The notes below the pieces were generated by a model, which saw only the letters and a list, made by a program, of their open reading frames with translations, had not been told where the DNA came from and made no database searches. Source: Spirochaetaceae bacterium (GTDB lineage: Bacteria; Spirochaetota; Spirochaetia; B11-G9). From it: a DNA stretch of 8,059 nucleotides. The stretch is from NCBI GenBank assembly GCA_030643345.1, contig DAOWMA010000075.1:1-8059 (forward strand). Reading direction: 5' to 3'. The position numbers and the translations under genes are program-made. Below, piece after piece: positions 1 to 6,685 of the stretch (within the stretch, counting starts at the first letter, position 1; the number at the start of each line of letters is the position of its first letter).

Positions 1-1
1 A

Positions 2-682
2 GTAGAAGCTGAACTCCTTGATTTATGCATGGTACTTCATGCTGAGCATGGTGGAGGTAATAATTCAACTTTCTCAATTCATCTTATCTCTTCTGCATCA
101 ACTGACACTTATTCGGCTGTTGCTGCTGCAATTGGTTCTCTTAAAGGTGCAAAACATGGCGGTGCAAATATTAAGGTTGTGAGAATGCTGGATGATATTA
201 AGAGGAATGTTAAAAACTGGAAAGATAATGAGGAAGTATCAGCGTATATTTCAAAAATTATCAGGAAGAAAGCTTTTGATAAAACAGGTTTAATCTATGG
301 GATGGGACATGCTGTTTATACCTATTCAGATCCAAGAGCTGTTCTGCTAAAATCCAAAGCCCGCAAACTCGCAAAACTGAAGGGAGCTGAAGATGAATTT
401 AATCTTCTAAACCTGGTGGAGGAACTTACACCTGCAGTATTTGCTGAAGTTAAAGGGAATACAAAGGTTATATCTGCAAACGTGGATTTCTATTCAGGAT
501 TTGTTTACAGACTTCTTGGGATCCCGGAAGATTTATTTACACCTATTTTTGCAATAGCCAGAATTGCCGGATGGAGTGCTCATAGAATTGAGGAATCACT
601 TAATGGCGGAAGGATTATGCGTCCCGCATATAAGCATATAAAAATTCCAGGAAAAGATTTTATTCCTCTTTCGGAAAGATAA
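2..682 (+). CDS. gltA: Citrate synthase, C-terminal part (5' end outside window)
   Basis: Citrate synthase condenses acetyl-CoA and oxaloacetate to citrate in the cytoplasm. The reading frame is open from base 2, so the gene starts before the window; about 226 codons are visible of a family usually 370-450 long. Three active-site blocks are present: HAEHGGGNNSTFS (from base 38), GAKHGGANIKV, and GMGHAVYTYSDPRA. Together they supply the two catalytic histidines and the aspartate. The later block VDFYSGFVYRLLGIPEDLFT followed by AGWSAHRIEE is also typical. The overall style (HGGGNNST, YGMGHAVY) resembles the citrate/2-methylcitrate synthases of Clostridia and some spirochaetes more than the E. 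coli type, so 2-methylcitrate synthase activity cannot be excluded. The gene ends in TAA at 680-682 and converges with the EF-G II gene. Family assignment is firm; substrate choice is not. Confidence 0.95.
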   Translation, partial: VEAELLDLCMVLHAEHGGGNNSTFSIHLISSASTDTYSAVAAAIGSLKGAKHGGANIKVVRMLDDIKRNVKNWKDNEEVSAYISKIIRKKAFDKTGLIYGMGHAVYTYSDPRAVLLKSKARKLAKLKGAEDEFNLLNLVEELTPAVFAEVKGNTKVISANVDFYSGFVYRLLGIPEDLFTPIFAIARIAGWSAHRIEESLNGGRIMRPAYKHIKIPGKDFIPLSER

Positions 683-714
683 AAAAATGTCCATCCTATT
701 CTAATAGGATGGAC
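681..714 (-). terminator. Rho-independent terminator of the EF-G II gene, abutting the gltA stop codon
   Basis: Bases 689-700 (GTCCATCCTATT) and 703-714 (AATAGGATGGAC) form a perfect 12-bp stem around two bases. Read on the minus strand, the stem is followed by one A and seven T (complement of 681-687), the classical intrinsic layout, 26 bases after the EF-G II stop. On the plus strand the stem is followed by AGTATAATTAAAATATT, not a good T-tract, so termination of gltA here would be weaker. The T-tract overlaps the last two bases of the gltA TAA. Confidence 0.85.
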
Positions 715-740
715 AGTATAATTAAAATATTAGAATGTTT

Positions 741-2813
741 CTATTCTTCAGAAGTCTGAGCTGCTTTTATTACCGTTTCAGCTATTTTACCTGAAATAGT
801 AGAATAATGATCAAACTCCATTTCAAATGATCCGGTACCGGATGTTATGGACTTAATATCAATTGAATATCTTAAAAGTTCGGACTGTGGTACTTCAGCA
901 TCAACCTCAATTATTCCTCCTCCAAGATCTTCCTGGCCCAGTACTCTTGCCCGTTTGGAGCTCATATCTGAAAGAATATCTCCAATATAGTTTGCGGTAA
1001 CAAATACCTTCAGTCTCATTATAGGTTCAAGTAGTTTTACTCCTGCTTTTTCCAGGGCAACCTTCATTGCACCCTTTCCAGCCAGTTTAAACGCCATTTC
1101 CGATGAGTCAACGGGATGTTCCTTGCCGTCTACGATTGTAGTCTGTATATCATCAATTGGATATCCTGCCAAAAATCCTTCTGACATGGCTTCAAGAATA
1201 CCCTTTTCAATACCGGGCATGTAGCCTTTGGATATAGATCCGCCTTTAATTGCATTAATAAATTCAAAATGAGACCCCCGGGCCATAGGTTTTATTGTCA
1301 TTAAAACTTTACCATACTGGCCATGACCGCCGGATTGTTTTTTATGAGCATACTCGGCATCAGAGGATTTTGTAATTGCCTCTCTATAAGCAATTTTAGG
1401 AATTCTTTTTTCTACCTCAATTTTCTGTTTCTCAATAATTTTATTAAGAATAATTGTTAAATGTAATTCTCCCATACCGGAAATTACATTTTCTTTAGTT
1501 TCCTTATTAAATTCCATTTGAAAGGTCAGATCTTCTTCGGATACTCTATTTAGAAAATCATTTAGTTTATCTTCCTCTTTTTTACTGGAAGCCGAAACAG
1601 CTATAGCATAAATCGGATGTGGAAGTGCAAGCTGTTTGAAGTGAATAAAGTTATCAGAAGAACATATCGTATCGTTAGTTTTAACTGTTTCAAGCTTAAC
1701 CAGTATACCAATATCTCCGGCAGGAAGTTCCTTGACTTCAACTAATTTTTTACCAATAGCCCTATAAATTTTAGAGCTCTTTTCTTTTTTTTCTTCCCTG
1801 ATATTATATATTTCAGTATCCGGAGTTAATATTCCTGAAACTACCTTAATAAATGAAAGTTTACCGGAAAACTGATCTATACTTGTTTTAAAAACAAATG
1901 AACTGAATTTTTCATCTTTTGAAATTGTTACGTCAACATCTTTAGAATCGGAGTCAACAGCTATTTCTGTATAACAAGCAGGTGATGGAGCTATATTAGA
2001 GATAAAGTTTAAAAGAGATGTAACACCATTATTTTTAAGACTGCTGCCGCAGAGTACCGGGACTATCTTGTAATTCTGCAGTCCCTCTTTAAGACCAAGA
2101 CGAATATCTTCAGGAGATAACGTTCCTTCCTCAAAATATTTTTCTATTAACTCATCATCCCCTTCAGCGGCTGATTCAATCAGTTTGAGTCGATACTCTT
2201 CCACCATATCAAGAATATCTTCAGGTATGTCTGTTTCGTGATCTTTTTCCCCTGACTCATTAACAAGATAAGCTTTATTTTCAATAAGATTGACAATACC
2301 TTTGTAATTATCTCCATTTCCAATAGGAATAGTAACAGGTACAAATGTTTTATCAAACTTTTTGTTAAGGTCCTCAAAAACAGTATCAAAATTTGCTCTG
2401 CTTTTATCAAGTTTGTTAATAAAAACTATTCGCGGCATTTTCCGGTTGTTAAGTCGTCTCCAGAGTTTTATAGTTTCTATCTGAACACCATCACTTGCAT
2501 CTACAAGTACAATTGAAGATTCAGTAGCTCTATAGGCGCACACAACTTCACCAACAAAATCAGCAACTCCGGGTGTATCCAGAATATTGATCTGTTTATC
2601 GTGCCATTCAACACCGGCCAGTGTAGTATGGATCGAAATATTCCTTTCTATTTCTTCGTCTGTGTGGTCACTCACACTTTTCCCTGAATCAGGGAGTTCG
2701 GCTTTTGGAATAACACCACCTACGTAGAGCATCTGCTCTAAAAGTGAAGTTTTTCCAGTGCTTCCATGTCCTACAAGAGAGATGTTTCGAATGTCAGCAG
2801 TGGTAATACTCAT
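741..2813 (-). CDS. Elongation factor G paralogue, EF-G II type (690 aa)
   Basis: A ribosome-binding translational GTPase of the EF-G family. GTPase motifs in order: G1 GHGSTGKT (residues 15-22), switch I RNISIHTT (57-64), G3 DTPG (79-82), G4 NKLD (133-136). Later landmarks are GMGELHLTII (domain III), a domain IV loop GKEHPVDSSEMAF, LLEPIMRLKV, and a domain V end with ITSGTGSFEMEF. Canonical EF-G has AHIDAGKT and DTPGHVDF. Here G1 reads GHGSTGKT and the catalytic histidine after DTPG is Val83 (codon 2565-2567); switch I carries Ser60 where Thr is usual. EF-G II proteins commonly vary in these places, which supports this subfamily. Domain IV His566, equivalent to the translocation-linked E. 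coli His583, is kept. The start ATG has GGAGG four bases upstream and a near-consensus promoter. It lies downstream of the other EF-G gene on the same strand. The physiological role of EF-G II is not settled; some act as accessory factors. Confidence 0.93.
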   Translation of the reverse strand: MSITTADIRNISLVGHGSTGKTSLLEQMLYVGGVIPKAELPDSGKSVSDHTDEEIERNISIHTTLAGVEWHDKQINILDTPGVADFVGEVVCAYRATESSIVLVDASDGVQIETIKLWRRLNNRKMPRIVFINKLDKSRANFDTVFEDLNKKFDKTFVPVTIPIGNGDNYKGIVNLIENKAYLVNESGEKDHETDIPEDILDMVEEYRLKLIESAAEGDDELIEKYFEEGTLSPEDIRLGLKEGLQNYKIVPVLCGSSLKNNGVTSLLNFISNIAPSPACYTEIAVDSDSKDVDVTISKDEKFSSFVFKTSIDQFSGKLSFIKVVSGILTPDTEIYNIREEKKEKSSKIYRAIGKKLVEVKELPAGDIGILVKLETVKTNDTICSSDNFIHFKQLALPHPIYAIAVSASSKKEEDKLNDFLNRVSEEDLTFQMEFNKETKENVISGMGELHLTIILNKIIEKQKIEVEKRIPKIAYREAITKSSDAEYAHKKQSGGHGQYGKVLMTIKPMARGSHFEFINAIKGGSISKGYMPGIEKGILEAMSEGFLAGYPIDDIQTTIVDGKEHPVDSSEMAFKLAGKGAMKVALEKAGVKLLEPIMRLKVFVTANYIGDILSDMSSKRARVLGQEDLGGGIIEVDAEVPQSELLRYSIDIKSITSGTGSFEMEFDHYSTISGKIAETVIKAAQTSEE

Positions 2814-2817
2814 ATTT

Positions 2818-2875
2818 CCTCCATTTATTTAGTAACAAGATCACTAACTATAAAAGCAGAATTTAGAGTTGTCAA
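2818..2875 (-). promoter_or_regulatory. Near-consensus sigma70 promoter and strong Shine-Dalgarno for the EF-G II gene
   Basis: On the minus strand TTGACA (2870-2875) is followed by exactly 17 bases and TATAGT (2847-2852), five of six matches to TATAAT. The expected transcription start near 2840 gives a leader of under 30 bases. GGAGG (2818-2822) stands four bases before the ATG. This is the best promoter in the window and implies that the EF-G II gene can be transcribed independently of the EF-G gene upstream of it. Confidence 0.85.
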
Positions 2876-2893
2876 CTAAAAAGAAATGAAAAA

Positions 2894-2907
2894 CGAATAA
2901 CGAATAA
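2894..2907. repeat. Two tandem copies of the heptamer CGAATAA
   Basis: CGAATAA occurs twice head to tail, and the match continues into flanking bases (AA before, C after). It lies in the A-rich spacer between the two EF-G genes, upstream of the EF-G II promoter. Two copies are too few to assign a function; simple slippage is the plainest explanation. Confidence 0.5.
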
Positions 2908-2956
2908 CTAAAAATGAAAAATAATGGTAGTACAAGTGCAAGTAACAATTTTTCAT

Positions 2957-4993
2957 TTAAATTCCGCCCTCTTTCTTTGCAAAATGGGAGAATTCCATAG
3001 CAAATGTACCTCTGCCCTGAGTTAGACTTCTAAGGGCCGTTGAGTAACCGAACATATTTACAAGGGGAACTTCAGCTTTTATATGTTCAACAGACGGTTT
3101 ACTCTCAAGGCTGCCGATTAGTCCCTTTCTTGTTGTAATATGACTGATTACCTCTCCTACAAATTCTTTTGGTGTCAATATATCCACATTCATTATTGGT
3201 TCAAGAAGTACAGGACCTGCTTTTCTACATGTGGCATCAAATCCCAGAGCGCCTGCTGCTTCAAATGCCAGAGCAGAGGAGGTTTGCTGGTCATAAACAG
3301 CATCAGTCAGGGTTACTTTTATATCTATAGACTGATAACCATACATAATTCCTGATGAAAAGGCATTCTTAATACCCCTTTCAGCCGCATCTCTGAATTC
3401 TCTCGGAAGCTTGCTTTCAGATACTTCACATATAATAATGTTACCTGCACCTTTACCTGCAGGTTCTGCTTTTAGTGAAACTTCTGCTGTATTTTCTTTA
3501 CCTGCTACGAGTTTATGGAATTTTTCTGTGTGTAAAGCTTCAGTGGAAATTGATTCTCTATAAGTAACCTGAGGTTTTCCTACATTAGCTTCTACTTTGA
3601 ATTCACTGATTATACGTTTAACAAGTACATCCAGGTGAAGTTCTCCCATTCCGGAGATTATCAATTGTCCTGTTTCTTCGTTTTCTTTAACAGTAAATGT
3701 GGGGTCTTCACGTTTAAGGGATTCCAGGGCTTTTATAAGTTTATCCTGATCAGAAATACTTTTAGGTTCAATGGCGACAGAGATAACAGGTTCCGGAAAA
3801 TCCATATCTTCAAGAAGTACCTGGTATCCTTCTGAACCTATTGTATCCCCGGTCTGGGCAATTTTAAATCCAACAACAACGGCAATATCACCAGCATGAA
3901 GTTGATCAATTGATTCATATCTATTGGAATGCATTCGAAGCAGGCGGTTAATTCTCTCTCTTTTATGTTTTGTAATATTTAAAATAGCTGATCCTTTTTT
4001 TATTGTTCCCGAATATACTCTGATAAAACTCAATGCTCCTGCTTCTTTATCACTTTGTATTTTGAAAACAAGTCCAAGAGCAGGTCCTTTTTTATCGTGA
4101 GGTACAGTTATCTCAGAATTATCTTTTTTCTTGTGTCCAATAATTGGATTTCCCTCAAAAGGAGAGGGAAGAAAATCTATAACACCATCCAATAAGGGCT
4201 GAACACCGATATTTTTAAGGGATGCTCCAACAAAAACAGGAATTAAATTTCTGTTTAATGTATTAACTCTAATGGTTTCTTTAATAAGCTTTACAGGAAT
4301 ATCATTGCCTTCAAGAAAAAGATCTGTAATATCCTCTGAATAGGCTGAAATTTTATCAAGGAGTTTTTCACGCCATTCATCTGCACTGTCCGTATAATCA
4401 GAAGAAATGTCCGATTCAATAATTTCACTTCCCTTTGAATTTATTTCAAAGTGAAGTTCCTTCATTTTAATTAAGTCTATAATACCTGTAAAATCATTTT
4501 CAGATCCAATTGGAAGATAAAGAACTAAAGGGTTTGCCTGTAATTTCCCCTCAATCTCTTTAATAACCTCAAAAAAATCAGCTCCCAGACGGTCCATTTT
4601 ATTTACAAAGGCTATTCGTGGAATATTATAGTGATCAGCCTGATGCCAGACGGTTTCGGATTGGGGCTCTACTCCGCCAACAGCACAGAAAATTGCAATT
4701 GCACCATCAAGGACCCTTAATGCCCTTTCAACCTCTGCAGTAAAATCCACGTGTCCGGGGGTATCTATAATATTGATATGATGTTCTTTCCAGTAACATG
4801 TTGTAGCAGCGGAAGTTATTGTAATTCCACGGTCCTGTTCCTGCTCCATCCAGTCCATTGTTGCTTCGCCGTTATCAACCTCACCAATTCGATGGCTTTT
4901 CCCTGTATAATAAAGTATACGCTCTGTGGTTGTTGTTTTACCGGCATCAATATGCGCCATGATTCCGATATTTCTCATTGGTTTACTAGACAT
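2957..4993 (-). CDS. Elongation factor G paralogue, spdEFG2 / EF-G2mt type (678 aa), probable ribosome recycling factor
   Basis: A translational GTPase of the EF-G family. All GTPase motifs are canonical: AHIDAGKT (residues 13-20), RGITIT (55-60), DTPGH with catalytic His81 (77-81), NKMD (131-134). Domain III has GMGELHLDVLVKRI; domains IV-V run to the C terminus, ending QGRGTFAMEF. The YYTGKSHRIGEVD segment, the domain II block ALSFIRVYSGTIKKG and PEPVISVAIEPKS resemble spirochaete EF-G2 and human mitochondrial EF-G2 more than translocases. In the domain IV tip the usual HxVDSSE loop reads DQQTSSA: the position of E. coli His583 is Asp568 (codon 3290-3292). Family knowledge: Borrelia EF-G2 disassembles ribosomes with ribosome recycling factor and does not translocate. 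Role here is inferred from that. Start ATG has GAGG six bases upstream. No strong terminator hairpin follows, so read-through into the EF-G II gene is possible. A TATAAT at 5087-5092 (-) lacks a clear -35. Confidence 0.9.
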   Translation of the reverse strand: MSSKPMRNIGIMAHIDAGKTTTTERILYYTGKSHRIGEVDNGEATMDWMEQEQDRGITITSAATTCYWKEHHINIIDTPGHVDFTAEVERALRVLDGAIAIFCAVGGVEPQSETVWHQADHYNIPRIAFVNKMDRLGADFFEVIKEIEGKLQANPLVLYLPIGSENDFTGIIDLIKMKELHFEINSKGSEIIESDISSDYTDSADEWREKLLDKISAYSEDITDLFLEGNDIPVKLIKETIRVNTLNRNLIPVFVGASLKNIGVQPLLDGVIDFLPSPFEGNPIIGHKKKDNSEITVPHDKKGPALGLVFKIQSDKEAGALSFIRVYSGTIKKGSAILNITKHKRERINRLLRMHSNRYESIDQLHAGDIAVVVGFKIAQTGDTIGSEGYQVLLEDMDFPEPVISVAIEPKSISDQDKLIKALESLKREDPTFTVKENEETGQLIISGMGELHLDVLVKRIISEFKVEANVGKPQVTYRESISTEALHTEKFHKLVAGKENTAEVSLKAEPAGKGAGNIIICEVSESKLPREFRDAAERGIKNAFSSGIMYGYQSIDIKVTLTDAVYDQQTSSALAFEAAGALGFDATCRKAGPVLLEPIMNVDILTPKEFVGEVISHITTRKGLIGSLESKPSVEHIKAEVPLVNMFGYSTALRSLTQGRGTFAMEFSHFAKKEGGI

Positions 4994-5094
4994 AACTTAC
5001 CTCGATGCGCATGCTAACATAATCGTTAGATAGAATAAAGATACTGAGAAGCTATTCTGCTTTGGGATAAATATAAAAAATTAAGGATTATATC

Positions 5095-5123
5095 TTGACA
5101 CATTTTAAGGCCTATGCTAATTT
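5095..5123 (+). promoter_or_regulatory. Probable promoter of tRNA-Val
   Basis: TTGACA at 5095-5100 is a perfect -35 element. Two overlapping -10 candidates follow: GCTAAT (5116-5121, spacing 15) and TAATTT (5118-5123, spacing 17). Both would start transcription only a few bases before the mature tRNA 5' end at 5137, as is common for tRNA genes. TTAAGG at 5105-5110 and CCTTAA at 5131-5136 are complementary and frame the -10 area; whether this matters is unknown. Confidence 0.65.
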
Positions 5124-5136
5124 GTCCAGACCTTAA

Positions 5137-5209
5137 GGGCGTTTAGCTCAGCTGGGAGAGCGCCTGCCTTACAAGCAGGATGTCGGGGGTTCAAATCCCT
5201 CAACGCCCA
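5137..5209 (+). tRNA. tRNA-Val (anticodon UAC)
   Basis: A complete 73-base cloverleaf. The acceptor stem GGGCGTT (5137-5143) pairs with AACGCCC (5202-5208), with discriminator A at 5209. D stem GCTC/GAGC encloses the loop AGCTGGGA. Anticodon stem CCTGC/GCAGG encloses the loop CTTACAA, with anticodon TAC at 5170-5172, reading valine GUA (and possibly other GUN) codons. The T arm is GGGGG-TTCAAAT-CCCTC with one G-T pair. The 3' CCA is not encoded (the next bases are CT), so it must be added by nucleotidyltransferase. The gene has its own promoter and terminator and appears monocistronic. Confidence 0.97.
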
Positions 5210-5213
5210 CTGG

Positions 5214-5248
5214 AACCACGGTATAGTTTATCTGTACCGTGGTTTTTT
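5214..5248 (+). terminator. Intrinsic terminator of tRNA-Val, overlapping the 3' end of the convergent methyltransferase gene
   Basis: AACCACGGTA (5214-5223) pairs perfectly with TACCGTGGTT (5235-5244). Three more pairs, including one G-T, extend the stem to a TTTAT loop (5227-5231). A run of six T (5243-5248) follows. It lies five bases after the tRNA. The minus strand has no T-tract after the hairpin, so it probably acts only on the plus strand. The methyltransferase stop codon (5228-5230) sits inside the loop. Confidence 0.9.
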
Positions 5249-5806
5249 GACAAAATTTATAATACAACCTTCTTCCAGATGACTGTCATGACTTAGCTTT
5301 GAACATATTTTCCCGCTGTATTTAAAACCGGCATCCTGAATTTCATTCACTAACTCATTCAATGTTACATTTTTAAATTCCATCAAAGGGAAATTGCCAA
5401 TAATGTGCTTCGGATATACTGAAAGAACTGAATCAGGTTTTAAAATCCTGAATACTTCTTTGTAAAGAATTCTTCGATGCTTAATATTAAAATAATGAAG
5501 AACATCATAAAGCATAACAAAATCAATAAAATCATCACATAAATTGAAATTAAGAGCACCATTTGTACCTATAATCTCAATGTTATCGTATTTTAAAGGT
5601 CTGATTTTCTCTTTTAACTGCCCAATAGCAGTTTTATTTTCATCAATTGCAAAAACAGTTCCTTTTTCACCAACAACTGCTGATGCCGGTATTGTGTAAT
5701 TCCCATCGTTGCAGCCGAACTCAAGGACCTTATTACCTTTTTTTATTCCGGCTTTTTTAAGGAAATCAACCCCGGCAATCCTCTCCCAATCCGACAGTTT
5801 ATTCAT
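5228..5806 (-). CDS. Small class I SAM-dependent methyltransferase (192 aa)
   Basis: A soluble class I (Rossmann-fold) S-adenosylmethionine-dependent methyltransferase of unknown substrate. Motif I is VLEFGCNDGNYT (residues 27-38), the SAM-binding glycine-rich loop. The acidic end of beta 2 is in VFAIDENKTA (Asp55). The post-motif DFVMLYDVLHYF (95-106) and the motif III-like ILKPDSVLSVYP follow. At 192 residues it is about the size of a bare methyltransferase domain, close to the UbiE/Methyltransf_11 or _25 type, with no membrane segment or signal peptide seen. A GAGG (5817-5820) stands ten bases before the ATG, a rather long spacing. A weak upstream promoter is possible (CTGTCA, 18 bases, TAATAT), but I do not claim it. 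The last codons, for KKPRYR and the stop, lie inside the tRNA terminator hairpin, so the C terminus may have been set by insertion or decay next to the tRNA. The gene stands alone, so context gives no substrate. Confidence 0.85.
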   Translation of the reverse strand: MNKLSDWERIAGVDFLKKAGIKKGNKVLEFGCNDGNYTIPASAVVGEKGTVFAIDENKTAIGQLKEKIRPLKYDNIEIIGTNGALNFNLCDDFIDFVMLYDVLHYFNIKHRRILYKEVFRILKPDSVLSVYPKHIIGNFPLMEFKNVTLNELVNEIQDAGFKYSGKICSKLSHDSHLEEGCIINFVKKPRYR

Positions 5807-5820
5807 AGTTAAAATTCCTC

Positions 5821-6269
5821 TACTTTAGCTGTAGTTCATATATTATTCTCAAGGCGTCTTTTTTGACAGGCTTTTTGAAGGATTTTTGTTGGGTATTTTC
5901 TTATACTTTGCCGGGTTAGTGTTTTATATATGGCTGGAATTTAATAATGAGAAATCGGAGAAGTTGATTTAGAAAGACATTTATGGGGACATGTATTTTT
6001 ACTTTCCCACCTAAGATAGATTTTTCTATATAGATAACAGCGAATAAATTAGAAGTCCCTGGGTTTCTTTATCCCTTCCGGGATATCTTTCCATTGATTA
6101 GGTAAGAAGGGAAATTATAAAATAATTTATTATTAATTTCTGATTTGGTTGATGGTATTTTTAAAGATATATGTATCAGGCAGGAGAAATCTGAGAGAAA
6201 AAATGTTTCATTTCCAGCACGTAAACCTAAGTTGAAGCAAAATATTGCTTAATTATTGATGTCCTTTAA
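5821..6269. other. Gene-poor AT-rich gap, left part
   Basis: No open frame here has a credible start, ribosome site and family signature. A short minus-strand frame ending at 6049-6051 reads protein-like (NQWKDIPEGIKKPRDF) but has no start and is only about 21 codons between stops, so it may be a gene scrap or chance. GGGGAC at 5985-5990 and TTTCCCAC at 6003-6010 flank an ATGTATTTTTAC stretch that recalls sequences seen beside REP-associated transposase genes; this is an impression only. TATCCC/GGGATA (6070-6085) is a short 6-bp hairpin without a clear T-tract. The rest shows nothing I can name. Confidence 0.4.
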
Positions 6270-6430
6270 TTAATAATATACAATTTTTCCTGCTTTCATA
6301 CTTGTAAAATCTATTAGTTCTACCCATTTTTCTTTAGCAAAATCCTCTAATAGTGATTTTACTATTTTTTTTTTGAAAAGACCTCCAGAAAAGCTTCATC
6401 GTAGAATTTCCTGTCCTGTTCATTAATCAT
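6270..6430 (-). pseudogene. Remnant of an Rpn-family recombination-promoting nuclease / putative transposase (PD-(D/E)XK)
   Basis: From ATG at 6428-6430, preceded by GGTGG six bases upstream, the frame reads MINEQDRKFYDEAFLEVFSKKK and then hits TAG just after a run of ten A (complement of 6364-6373). One frame over, it continues at once as IVKSLLEDFAKEKWVELIDF, then TSMKAGKIVYY and a stop. The joined peptide matches the N terminus of Rpn/Transposase_31 nucleases (pattern: FYD.AFKE.FS..E.V..LL..F....WV..LDFS.ME). Intact proteins are around 300 residues; only about 53 codons remain, and the catalytic PD-(D/E)XK part is gone. Eleven A (or eight) would restore the frame, so slippage caused the shift. 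Rpn proteins act in RecA-independent horizontal DNA exchange; this copy cannot be functional. Recognition is from motif memory, so moderately confident. Confidence 0.65.
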
Positions 6431-6685
6431 TTTATTCCACCTTTGGTTGCTGAGATCGTTTCTTGGAACAAGTTCCTGCGATACGACTCATAGCCGAGCA
6501 GTAAGTGAAGCGCACGACCAGGTTAATACCTTAGTACTGGTATAAATGCTTTTTTACTTCAGGAATTTATGTTTTTTTGTAAAATTTTGTTTCCGGTGGG
6601 AGTTTATATGCTTTACTGGTTTTTAGAAAATAATAATTGATTATTTATGATAAGATGTCCCTAATCCTTGGAGGGATCTATATTG
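6431..6685. other. Non-coding stretch between the Rpn remnant and the regulator locus
   Basis: Bases about 6445-6545 are visibly richer in G and C than the flanks and contain an imperfect hairpin (6449-6494). The remainder is AT-rich. A weak promoter for the regulator locus could be TTTAGA (6622-6627), 18 bases, TATGAT (6646-6651). AATAAT/ATTATT (6630-6635 and 6638-6643) forms a small inverted repeat in its spacer. GGAGG at 6670-6674 lies 11 bases before ATG 6686. No gene is seen. Confidence 0.4.
6449..6494. repeat. Imperfect inverted repeat with stacked short stems
   Basis: Four stacked arms pair across a two-base centre: GCTGAG with CTC and AGC (interrupted by AT), ATCG with CGAT, and GGAAC (6465-6469) with GTTCC (6472-6476). 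Unpaired bulges are TTTCTT, TG, ACGA and AT. There is no T-tract on either side, so it is not an intrinsic terminator. It could be a recombination-site or small RNA-like fold, or the relic of another gene. Confidence 0.4.

Noticed and set aside
3140..3355. Plus-strand open frames inside the spdEFG2 gene (also 3635-3835 and 4751-5017) and a minus-strand one at 2180-2410 in the EF-G II gene
   Set aside because: They lie opposite or out of frame with well-conserved EF-G coding sequence, have cysteine/phenylalanine-rich or leucine/isoleucine-rich shadow compositions, and match no family.
5985..6010. REP-associated transposase flank (GGGGAC...TTTCCCAC)
   Set aside because: Only a vague resemblance; no transposase frame or repeated copy is present in the window.
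6364..6373. A10 tract as a phase-variation switch for the Rpn gene
   Set aside because: Restoring the frame still gives only about 53 codons before a stop, without the catalytic domain, so switching would not produce a working protein.
6445..6545. Integron attC site or rRNA fragment in the GC-richer stretch
   Set aside because: No GTTRRRY/RYYYAAC core pair was found, no integrase or cassette array is visible, and no conserved rRNA helix could be recognised.
6427..6545. Plus- and minus-strand open frames running through the GC-richer stretch (for example a minus-strand frame with SAMSRIAGTCSKKRSQQ)
   Set aside because: They lack a ribosome site and a family signature, and they overlap a hairpin; they look like chance frames in higher-GC DNA.
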